From: an uncultured Alphaproteobacteria bacterium
Lineage (GTDB): Bacteria > Pseudomonadota > Alphaproteobacteria > Reyranellales > Reyranellaceae
DNA length: 7,594 nucleotides
Reading direction: 5' to 3'
NCBI GenBank assembly: GCA_903929895.1
Contig: CAIYWM010000993.1
Coordinates: 1-7,594, forward strand
The translations under genes and the position numbers were made by a program. How positions within the stretch are numbered: position 1 is the stretch's first letter; every line of letters starts with the position of its first letter. This document shows positions 1-6,282 of the stretch, one piece after another. The notes under the pieces are model-generated. The model did no database searches. It was not told where the DNA came from and worked only from the letters and a program-made list of their open reading frames with translations.

Positions 1-1
1 C

Positions 2-460
2 GAGGGCTTCAAGCTGGTGGCGGGACCCGATCCGGGCGTGGCGCAGACGCCGCTGCATCAGCAGGTGACGCGCGCCCCGGGCGCGCTGCTGGCGAACTAC
101 GCCGCGCATCCGGCGCTGTGGGTGCTGCCCGCGCTGGTCTATGCCGGGCTTCTGCTGGGCGCCTTGGCCCACACGATCAGGCGGCCGATCCTCGCCTGGT
201 GGCTGGGGACTCTGGCCTGGATCGGCGTGATCGGCACGGTCGGGGCCGCCATGTTCCCCTTCATCATGCCGTCGTCCAGCAATCCCTCGCACAGCCTCAC
301 GGTCTGGAATTCAGGTTCGAGCCTCGTGACGCTGACCTGGATGGTGGGCTTCGTCGTGATCTTCATGCCGCTCATCGTCTGGTACACGAGCTGGGCCTTC
401 TGGGTGATGCGCGGCAAGGTCAGCGTGAAGCACGTCGAGACCTCGGACCACGCCTACTAA
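2..460 (+). CDS. cydB: Cytochrome bd ubiquinol oxidase subunit II, C-terminal part (5' end outside window)
   Basis: CydB pairs with CydA in the inner membrane to form the bd-type oxidase, which oxidises quinol and reduces oxygen to water. About 152 residues are present, against roughly 340-380 for a full CydB, so this is the C-terminal 40 %. The frame is open from the first bases of the window, so the GTG at 17 is an internal valine and not a start. Three hydrophobic segments are visible. The family-typical stretch FPFIMPSSS is followed by SLTVWNSGSS and TLTWM, and then by the last helix ending WYTSWAFWVMRGKV. The C-terminus is a short polar tail. It ends in TAA 12 nt before the small subunit gene and is probably co-transcribed with the genes that follow. 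Identification from these motifs is firm; the subtype (bd-I or CIO-like) cannot be decided from this part. Confidence 0.95.
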   Translation, partial: EGFKLVAGPDPGVAQTPLHQQVTRAPGALLANYAAHPALWVLPALVYAGLLLGALAHTIRRPILAWWLGTLAWIGVIGTVGAAMFPFIMPSSSNPSHSLTVWNSGSSLVTLTWMVGFVVIFMPLIVWYTSWAFWVMRGKVSVKHVETSDHAY

Positions 461-472
461 GGGGGATCGGAC

Positions 473-724
473 ATGTTCGTGCGCTACATCATCGCCATGG
501 CGCTCGCGGCGCTGGCCATCCTGTTGGGCATCATCCTGGGCGACTACGGGCCCTGGTACCTGTCGTGGTTCCTCGGCACGGGCTTCATGGTGCTGGTCGC
601 GGTCTCCGCGGGCGTTCTGTTCGAGGAGCAGGAGGACGCGGCCAATGCAGCGCGCGGACCCGGCGAATCGCTGGACGTCTCCAGCGCCGTCGATGCGCCA
701 ACGCCCACGCGTTCCGCTCGCTGA
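473..724 (+). CDS. cydX: CydX-type small subunit of cytochrome bd oxidase with an extra N-terminal helix
   Basis: CydX is a one-helix subunit that stabilises the haem region of CydAB. Residues 27-56 of this 83-residue protein match it: WYLSWFLGT at 28-36 corresponds to WYFAWILGT in E. coli CydX, and the acidic patch EEQED starts at 51. The distance from the first Trp to the first Glu is 23 residues in both proteins. E. coli CydX is only 37 residues. Here a separate hydrophobic segment (about residues 5-23) precedes the CydX part, and an Ala/Ser/Pro-rich polar tail of about 27 residues follows. The ATG is preceded by GGGGG at 461-465 with suitable spacing, and no alternative ATG lies just before the CydX part, so the extension is probably translated. 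Its place directly after cydB supports the assignment. It could instead be classed as a YbgE-like or unnamed cyd-operon protein. Confidence 0.82.
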   Translation: MFVRYIIAMALAALAILLGIILGDYGPWYLSWFLGTGFMVLVAVSAGVLFEEQEDAANAARGPGESLDVSSAVDAPTPTRSAR

Positions 725-742
725 CCTGACCATTCGTCGCCC

Positions 743-2509
743 ATGACCGAAATCCAGGCGGACGCGCCTGGGCGTCGTCGCGCCGGCGTCGAGCGCTGGC
801 TGCGCGCCGAGATCGCGGAAGCGGCGAAGAGCGGCGTGCGGCGCGCGATCGTGCTGGGCGCCGTGGCGGCGGCCCTCGCCGTGCCGCAGGCCTGGCTGCT
901 GGCCCATGCCATCGCCCCGGCCGTCATGGACAAGGCCCCCGTCTCGTCGGCCCTTCCCTGGCTTCTGCCGGTACTGCCGCTGCTCGTGCTGCGCTTCTTC
1001 CTCGCCTCCGCGTCGGGGCGCGCGGCACTCGCGGCCGCCGGTCGCGTCAAGGCGCGCCTCAGGTCGGCACTGCTGCGCCATCTGGCTTCGCTCGGGCCGG
1101 CGGCGACGGCGGGACGAAGCACGGGCGAAGCCGCGACCGTCGTGCTCGAAGGCGTCGATGCGCTCGACGCCTACGTGTCGCGCTTCCTCGCCCATCTCGG
1201 CGTGCTCGTCGTCCTGCCGCCGCTCGTGCTGGTCGTCGTCCTGCCGCGCGACTGGATCTCCGGGCTCGTGCTGCTGGTGACGGCACCGGTCATTCCGCTG
1301 TTCATGATCCTGCTGGGGCTCGGCGCGGAGAAGCTGAACCGGCAGCAGTGGCTGCGGCTCCTGCGTTTGTCCGGCCGGCTGCTCGACGGGCTGCAGCGGC
1401 TGACGACCTTGCGCCTGCTGAATGCCGGCGATCGCGAAGCCGAGCGTCTCGCGGCGGCGGCCGAGGATTATCGCAAGAGTACGATGGCGGTGCTGCGGGT
1501 CGCCTTCCTCTCGACGCTCGCGCTGGAGTTCTTCGCAACTGTCGGCATCGCCCTGGTCGCCGTGCTGATCGGCTTCCGCCTGCTCGACGGCGCGCTGGGT
1601 TTCGAGGCCGCGTTCTTCGTGCTGCTGCTGGCGCCCGAGTTCTATGCCCCGCTGCGCCAGCTCGGGCTCGACTATCACGCGCGCATGGAAGCCCTGGCCG
1701 CCGCCGAACGCATCCTCGACCTGCACGCCGAGCCGTCACTGCCGGCCGGAGGGGAGCGGCCCGTCCTCGGGCCGGCCCTCACGCTCGAATGCGAAGGCGT
1801 GAGCTTCGCCTGGGAGCCGGACAGGCCTGCCCTCCGGGACTTCTCCCTGCGCCTCGTGCCGGGTGAGATCGTGGCTCTGGTCGGGCCGAGCGGGGCGGGC
1901 AAGAGTACGCTGCTGTCGCTGCTGCTGGGATTGCTGCGCCCGCAGTCGGGTCGGGTTCTCGTAAACGGCCACGACCTCGCCACCCTTGATCCCGCGCACT
2001 GGCTGGAGCATGTCGCGGTCGTGCCACAGCGGCCGCACATGTTCGAAGGCAGCGTGCTCGACAACATAAGACTGGCGGACCCGGACGCCGGTCTCGACCG
2101 CGTGCGGGCGGCGGCTGGGCTGGCCGCTGCCGACGGGTTCATCACGGCGCTGCCTCGCGGCTACGACACGCCGCTCGGCGAGCATGGCGAGACGCTGTCG
2201 GGCGGTCAGGTCCAGCGGCTGGCGCTGGCGCGGGCGTTCCTCAAGGAGCAGGCCGGCCTGCTGCTGCTCGACGAGGGCACGGCCGGTCTCGATCGCGGCA
2301 CGGAAGCGGCGGTGGCCGACGCCATCCGCCGGCTCGCCGCGGGTCGCACCACGCTGATCATCACGCATCGTCTCGCCACCGTGCACCTCGCCGACCGCGT
2401 CGTGTTCCTCGAGGAGGGGCGCATCGTGGAGCAAGGGCCGCGCGCCGCGCTGCAGGCGGATGACAGTCGCTTCGCTCGCCTCCTCAGCGACGCGGGGCTC
2501 GCGCCATGA
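743..2509 (+). CDS. cydD: Cytochrome bd assembly ABC exporter, CydD half-transporter
   Basis: CydD forms a heterodimeric ABC exporter with CydC in the inner membrane. The pair is required to assemble cytochrome bd; glutathione/cysteine export and, more recently, haem transport have been proposed. The 588 residues match a full-length half-transporter. Residues 1-320 hold the membrane domain, with hydrophobic segments near 34-60, 72-90, 150-168, 171-193, 255-280 and 286-299. The CydD-typical APEFYAPLRQLG is at 297-308, followed by YHA with His312. The nucleotide-binding domain shows Walker A GPSGAGKST (381-389), Q-loop Gln429, signature LSGGQ (485-489), Walker B LLLLDE (506-511) and H-loop His542. 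All catalytic elements look intact. The ATG is the first possible start after an in-frame stop. No clear Shine-Dalgarno sequence lies in the 18-nt gap after cydX, so translation may depend on coupling. The last 4 nt overlap cydC. Confidence 0.94.
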   Translation: MTEIQADAPGRRRAGVERWLRAEIAEAAKSGVRRAIVLGAVAAALAVPQAWLLAHAIAPAVMDKAPVSSALPWLLPVLPLLVLRFFLASASGRAALAAAGRVKARLRSALLRHLASLGPAATAGRSTGEAATVVLEGVDALDAYVSRFLAHLGVLVVLPPLVLVVVLPRDWISGLVLLVTAPVIPLFMILLGLGAEKLNRQQWLRLLRLSGRLLDGLQRLTTLRLLNAGDREAERLAAAAEDYRKSTMAVLRVAFLSTLALEFFATVGIALVAVLIGFRLLDGALGFEAAFFVLLLAPEFYAPLRQLGLDYHARMEALAAAERILDLHAEPSLPAGGERPVLGPALTLECEGVSFAWEPDRPALRDFSLRLVPGEIVALVGPSGAGKSTLLSLLLGLLRPQSGRVLVNGHDLATLDPAHWLEHVAVVPQRPHMFEGSVLDNIRLADPDAGLDRVRAAAGLAAADGFITALPRGYDTPLGEHGETLSGGQVQRLALARAFLKEQAGLLLLDEGTAGLDRGTEAAVADAIRRLAAGRTTLIITHRLATVHLADRVVFLEEGRIVEQGPRAALQADDSRFARLLSDAGLAP

Positions 2510-4188
2510 GCGACATGGCTATCGTACGCCGCTTGCTCGGGCTCGCCCGGCCGTGGCGCGGCTGGATGGGGCTCGCGGCCTTGGTTGCCTGTGCCACGGT
2601 GCTGGCCAGCGTGGCGCTGATGGGTGTCGCCGGCTGGTTCATCGCCGCCATGGCAATCGCCGGCGTCAGCACCGGCATGATGAATTACTTCCTCCCGGCG
2701 GCGGGGATTCGCTTCTTTGCCATCGTTCGCACCGGCGGACGCTATGGCGAGCGGCTGCTGAGCCACGAGGCCACCTTCCGACTCCTGGCAGGCCTGCGCC
2801 TCTGGTTGTTCCGCAGGCTCATTCCCCTGTCCCCGGGCCAGCTCCAGTCGCGGCGCGGCGGCGACCTGGCGGGCAGCCTGCAGGCCGATGTCGACACCCT
2901 TCAGCACGCCTATCTGCGCCTCGCCTCGCCGATTGCCGTGGCGCTGGTATGCAGCGTCGCGATCGTGCTGGTCGTCGCGGCCCTGCATCCGCCGACAGCG
3001 CTGGCGCTCGTCGCCCTGTTGATTGTGGCCGGTGGCATCGTGCCGACACTGGCGCGCCGCGCCGCCGCTGCACCTGGCGCGGAAGCGGTCGCCTCGCGTG
3101 CCGCCCTGCGCGTAGCGACGGTCGATCTTCTGCAAGGACTGACGGATCTGCGGGCGGCGGGCGCCGTCGAGCGGCAACTCGCCGTCCTCGACCGGCTAGG
3201 CGAGCGGCTGGTCGACAGTCAGAGCCGCGCCTCGAAGGCGGGGGTGATGGCGGAGGCGGCGGTCGGCCTGTCGGCCGGTCTGGCCCTGTGGTGCGCCGCG
3301 TTGCTGGCTTCGGCGAGTGTCGCCGTAGGAGGTCTTCTGCCCGAGGTCGCGCCCGCTCTCGTTCCGGCTCTGGCGCTTGCCGCACTCGCAGCCTTCGAAG
3401 CCGTGGCGCCGTTGCCGGCCGCCATGGAACGCTGGGGCGAGGTGAGGGCCGCGGCCCGCCGCATCTTCGATCTCGCCGATCGAACGCCTTCCATCGTTGC
3501 CGGGCCCGACCCATCGCCTGTGCCGCGGGACGCGAGCATCGTCTTCTCGTCGGTGCGATTGCGCTATGCACCCGATCTGCCGCCCGCCCTGGACGGGCTC
3601 GATCTCGCGATTCCCGACGGCCGGCACATCGCCATCCTGGGGCCGAGCGGCGCCGGCAAGAGTTCGCTCGGCCGGCTCCTGGTGCGTTTCTGGGAATATG
3701 AAGGTGAGATCAGTCTGGGTGGGCACGATCTGCGCCGCTATCGCCCGGACGACCTGCGCCGCCTTGTCGGCATCGCCACGCAGGACGCGCAGCTCTTCAA
3801 TGGCTCGGTCCGCGAGAATCTCCTGATAGCGGCGCCGGAGGCGGACGCATCCGCGATGGACCATGTTCTCGAGGTCGTGCAACTCGCCGGGTTCGTGCGC
3901 GACCTGCCTGACGGAATCGACACCTGGATCGGCGAGGCGGGTGCGCGCCTGTCCGCGGGCCAGGCCCGCCGGCTCGTCCTGGCGCGTGCGCTCCTTCGCG
4001 ATCCCAGGATCCTGATCCTCGACGAGCCTACGGAGAATCTCGACGCCGGCACCGCGCGCCGGCTCATCGCCTCCCTGCGCGCCGCCACGCAGCATCGGAC
4101 GGTCATTCTGATCACCCACGATCCGCGGGCAGCCGCCGCGTTCACCGACGAGATCGTGCAAATGGCGGATGGACGAATCGTCGGATGA
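2506..4188 (+). CDS. cydC: Cytochrome bd assembly ABC exporter, CydC half-transporter
   Basis: This is the partner of CydD, 560 residues and full length. It starts in the ATGA overlap with the cydD stop, a typical arrangement for translational coupling of two subunits made in equal amounts. The membrane domain covers roughly residues 1-315. The motif RYGERLLSHEATFR (79-92) and the stretch DVDTLQHAYLR (128-138) are characteristic of CydC. The His at 87 matches the conserved SHxATFR histidine that, as I recall from E. coli structural work, takes part in haem binding. The ATPase domain has Walker A GPSGAGKSS (379-387), Q-loop Gln426, a slightly altered signature LSAGQ (482-486), Walker B ILILDE (502-507) and H-loop His538. 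It is the last gene of the cyd block and converges on the next gene with 46 nt between the stop codons. Confidence 0.94.
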   Translation: MSDMAIVRRLLGLARPWRGWMGLAALVACATVLASVALMGVAGWFIAAMAIAGVSTGMMNYFLPAAGIRFFAIVRTGGRYGERLLSHEATFRLLAGLRLWLFRRLIPLSPGQLQSRRGGDLAGSLQADVDTLQHAYLRLASPIAVALVCSVAIVLVVAALHPPTALALVALLIVAGGIVPTLARRAAAAPGAEAVASRAALRVATVDLLQGLTDLRAAGAVERQLAVLDRLGERLVDSQSRASKAGVMAEAAVGLSAGLALWCAALLASASVAVGGLLPEVAPALVPALALAALAAFEAVAPLPAAMERWGEVRAAARRIFDLADRTPSIVAGPDPSPVPRDASIVFSSVRLRYAPDLPPALDGLDLAIPDGRHIAILGPSGAGKSSLGRLLVRFWEYEGEISLGGHDLRRYRPDDLRRLVGIATQDAQLFNGSVRENLLIAAPEADASAMDHVLEVVQLAGFVRDLPDGIDTWIGEAGARLSAGQARRLVLARALLRDPRILILDEPTENLDAGTARRLIASLRAATQHRTVILITHDPRAAAAFTDEIVQMADGRIVG

Positions 4189-4234
4189 AGCGCGGCGGTG
4201 AAGCCAGTCAGGCGTGCACCTATCTCCAGCTTGT
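4189..4234. other. Short spacer between convergent genes
   Basis: These 46 bases separate the stop of cydC (+) from the stop of the dehydrogenase-like gene (-). I see no convincing GC-rich hairpin followed by a T-run on either strand, so no intrinsic terminator can be called. Transcripts from both sides may read into each other or end by another mechanism. Confidence 0.5.
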
Positions 4235-5431
4235 TTAGTAAGCGGCCTCCAGCAGCTGCTGCGCCGCGGCAATGCGCTCAGCATCGGATCGGACGCCTGC
4301 GTTGGCATTGAAGTTCTTCACCGTCTGTCCCGCGATGAGGGGGATCGCCGATCGCGGGATGTTCAGTTCGCTGAGACGAACCGGCATTCCCACGCAGCGG
4401 TACAGTCGTTCCAGCTCATCGGCGATGACCAGCCGGGTCGGCCTGTTGCTGCGACTGAGGCCGAGCGCTTCGCCGACCACCTGCGCCGCGCCTGCGTCGT
4501 CGTCTTGTGACAAGCGGATCTTGGTGGCGTGGATGGTGGAGATCGACTCGCCCTGACCGACATGCGGGAACTGGACGTGCAAGGCGGTCGAAACGGCGTA
4601 ATCTCCGCCAAAGGAAGAACTGGCCCCCATGCGGACCCCATCGTCCTCGGCACGGTTCTGAAGGAAGGCTGCGATGCAGAGATCGGCACGCGAGGCTGCA
4701 TCGTCGCGATCCTGGGCAAGGGCCGAATAGGCGCGAAAGGCGAGACGGAACGACTGAAGGCGATCGCCTTCGACCAGCGGATTGGATTCGGGCGCGGCGA
4801 TCGATCCGACAAGACTGGAGAAGACTGTGGTGGCGGTCGACCGGTGGGATGACGATGGCGTCGTCATCAGGACTTCGTAATCCAGCAGGATTGCCTGCGG
4901 CCGGGTCTTGGGGTCGAAGTACTCCATTCGATGATCCAGATCGGCATTCTTCAGTCCCGTTCCCGCTCGGTTCATCGCGCTGGTGGGAGTCGTCGGGATG
5001 TTGACGATGGGTATCTTCGGCGCGGCGAGGCGTGGGCTGTAAGCCGGCTTGTCGGCCGGGTACTGCGTCATGAGCTCGAAGGGATCGCGATCCTCTCCGA
5101 GGAAGATGGCGACAGCCCGCGTGGCGACCAGCACGCTTCCGCCGCCGACGGCGATGAGGAGATCGGCCTTGGCCTCACGCGCGGCATCCCGGGCGGCGCA
5201 AACGTTGGGATAGGGGCAATCCTTCTCGATCTGATCGAAGACGCCGGCGAAGGTCGGCCCCAGAGCCTTTTCGATACGGCGAACGGTGTTGGTTCGCGCG
5301 TTGATCGACGGCGAGCAGATGACGAAGGCGCGTTTGGCGCCGGCGCGAGCGGCGACCTCCTTGAGGGAACTCTCGAGGACGTTCGTTCCGCAATACAGAC
5401 GCCAGCTATGGCCCGAGGCGCGAAAGTTCAC
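4235..5431 (-). CDS. Divergent iron-containing alcohol dehydrogenase family protein
   Basis: A 398-residue protein with the dehydroquinate-synthase/Fe-ADH fold. Residues 1-180 resemble the nucleotide-binding half: GGGS at 96-99 after a buried strand (DLLIAV), then IPTTPTS at 145-151, the counterpart of the usual IPTTAGTGS. Fe-ADHs reduce aldehydes or ketones with NAD(P)H, and the related maleylacetate reductases act in aromatic degradation. Aligned by eye with E. coli FucO, the metal-ligand Asp and His (GxDALTH) fall on Thr202 and Ser206. The third ligand falls near Ser281, and only His290 (in PHVGQGE) seems kept. Asp in GGGSxxD is also absent. The enzyme may therefore be metal-free or have another role. 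The GTG start is chosen because AGGAGG lies 7 nt upstream; an ATG 60 nt further up would translate through that site. GC is about 57-65 % in sampled lines, lower than in the cyd genes. It is divergent from the next cluster. Confidence 0.8.
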   Translation of the reverse strand: MNFRASGHSWRLYCGTNVLESSLKEVAARAGAKRAFVICSPSINARTNTVRRIEKALGPTFAGVFDQIEKDCPYPNVCAARDAAREAKADLLIAVGGGSVLVATRAVAIFLGEDRDPFELMTQYPADKPAYSPRLAAPKIPIVNIPTTPTSAMNRAGTGLKNADLDHRMEYFDPKTRPQAILLDYEVLMTTPSSSHRSTATTVFSSLVGSIAAPESNPLVEGDRLQSFRLAFRAYSALAQDRDDAASRADLCIAAFLQNRAEDDGVRMGASSSFGGDYAVSTALHVQFPHVGQGESISTIHATKIRLSQDDDAGAAQVVGEALGLSRSNRPTRLVIADELERLYRCVGMPVRLSELNIPRSAIPLIAGQTVKNFNANAGVRSDAERIAAAQQLLEAAY

Positions 5432-5542
5432 TCGATTTCCTCCTGTTTTCGGGATCTTTGTAAACCGATAGCACATTTTGCCGTCGGCCATGGCTGCAGC
5501 CCGCTATAGTGGCGGCGTCCGTCGTGTGGGGAGTGAGGTCCA
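5432..5542. promoter_or_regulatory. Divergent intergenic promoter region
   Basis: This 111-bp region separates the two divergent starts and must hold promoters for both directions unless one gene is transcribed from elsewhere. The 5436-5480 part is visibly richer in A/T than its surroundings. On the plus strand, TATAGT at 5505-5510 is a 5/6 match to a -10 box, 32 nt before the GTG at 5543. The best -35-like hexamer, TTGCCG at 5478-5483, is 21 bp away, which is too far for a standard sigma-70 promoter, so activation by a regulator is possible. Two overlapping perfect palindromes, GCCATGGC (5487-5494) and GGCTGCAGCC (5492-5501), lie just upstream of the -10-like box and could be an operator. 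No regulator gene is next to it in the window. Confidence 0.4.
5439..5444 (-). promoter_or_regulatory. Shine-Dalgarno site fixing the GTG start of the dehydrogenase-like gene
   Basis: On the minus strand this reads AGGAGG, a perfect match to the anti-Shine-Dalgarno, 7 nt before GTG at 5431. It is the strongest ribosome binding site in the window, and it argues against the longer start at 5491. Confidence 0.8.
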
Positions 5543-6253
5543 GTGGCATCGCCGTCGTCTGTCGCCGTCATGAGCGGTCTCGCCCTCGAGGTGGCCGTCA
5601 ATCGCTGGCTGAAGCCGGCCTTCGAGGCCGCATCGCCTTATCGCCTAGAGATCGACTGGCGCCCGACCACGGCCATCATGAAGTCGATCGCCGAAGGGCA
5701 GCGCGCCGACGTCGTCATCGCCATCAATGGGTCCATGGACAAGCTCTGCGCCGACCGCATCGTGCGTCCCGAGACCCGCGTCTGTCTCGCCGATTCGATC
5801 CTGGGCGTCGGTGTCCGTGAGGGCGCGCCGAAGCCGGACGTCTCGACGGTCGAGGCGTTCAAGCGGGCGCTGGTGGCCGCGAGGGCGGTGGCCTACTCCC
5901 GGGCGGGGGCGAGCGGCATCTACTTCACCGGGCTGGTCGAGCGGCTGGGGATTGCCGCGGAGGTCAACGCGCGTGCCGTCACGATCCCGATGGGCTTCAC
6001 CGGCGAGAAGGTCGCGAGCGGCGAGGCCGACATTGCGATCCAGCAGGTGAGCGAACTGATGTCGGTCCCCGGCGTCGCCGTCGCCGGCCCGTTTCCCCCG
6101 GAGGTCCAGACCGTCTCCACCTTCGATGCCGCCATCTTTGCCGATGCCGCGAACCCCGAGGGTGCCGCCGCGTGGATGGCGCTGCTGGCCTCGCCCGCCG
6201 CGGCCAAGGCCTATGGCGATGGTGGCCTGGTCTCCCGCCTGCCGCCGTCCTGA
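5543..6253 (+). CDS. ModA-like type 2 periplasmic-binding-fold protein lacking a signal peptide
   Basis: The 236 residues resemble the mature part of molybdate-binding ModA and related extracellular-solute-binding proteins. Supporting parts are a first strand VAVMSGLA (7-14), ADVVIAING (55-63) like the ModA strand before the hinge, AYSRAGASGIYFTGLVERLG (117-136) like ModA's GIYAKEALQKLG part, GEADIAIQQVSEL (160-172), and the end LLASPAAAKAYGDGGL. ModA proteins normally carry a signal peptide and work with ModB/ModC. Here the first codon is followed almost at once by the first core strand, and an in-frame TGA at 5534-5536 excludes a longer N-terminus. The protein should therefore be cytoplasmic unless exported by another route. 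The GTG start is preceded by GGGGAG (5528-5533) and GAGG (5535-5538). No permease or ATPase gene is adjacent. The ligand is unknown; an intracellular binding or enzymatic role is possible. Confidence 0.78.
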   Translation: MASPSSVAVMSGLALEVAVNRWLKPAFEAASPYRLEIDWRPTTAIMKSIAEGQRADVVIAINGSMDKLCADRIVRPETRVCLADSILGVGVREGAPKPDVSTVEAFKRALVAARAVAYSRAGASGIYFTGLVERLGIAAEVNARAVTIPMGFTGEKVASGEADIAIQQVSELMSVPGVAVAGPFPPEVQTVSTFDAAIFADAANPEGAAAWMALLASPAAAKAYGDGGLVSRLPPS

Positions 6254-6282
6254 ACACGCTCTCCTTTCGAAAGACCGGCCGC

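Noticed and set aside
17..19. GTG at 17 as the start of a small membrane protein
   Set aside because: The same frame is open to the window edge, and the residues before and after continue as the C-terminal part of CydB.
311..1726. Long open frame of 471 codons on the minus strand across cydB-cydX-cydD
   Set aside because: It is antisense to three well-identified genes, its translation is dominated by Arg, Gln, Glu, His and Asp without any domain pattern, and such frames are expected in GC-rich DNA with strong third-position bias.
2460..3701. Open frame of 413 codons on the plus strand in another frame of cydD/cydC
   Set aside because: The overlapping cydC frame carries all CydC motifs, while this one is Arg/Ala/Gly-rich with no pattern.
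3196..4308. Open frame of 370 codons on the minus strand antisense to cydC and running past its end
   Set aside because: It covers the cydC ATPase domain, whose motifs are all intact on the plus strand; no ribosome binding site or family motif supports it.
5432..5491. N-terminal extension of the dehydrogenase-like protein from ATG at 5491
   Set aside because: The extension would be translated through the AGGAGG site that sits perfectly before the GTG at 5431, and its residues do not resemble the family.
6172..6282. N-terminal extension of the racemase-like protein from an upstream start
   Set aside because: It overlaps the end of the binding-protein gene in another frame; the ATG at 6283 places the first core strand (RIVLLHGTP) at the usual distance from the N-terminus.
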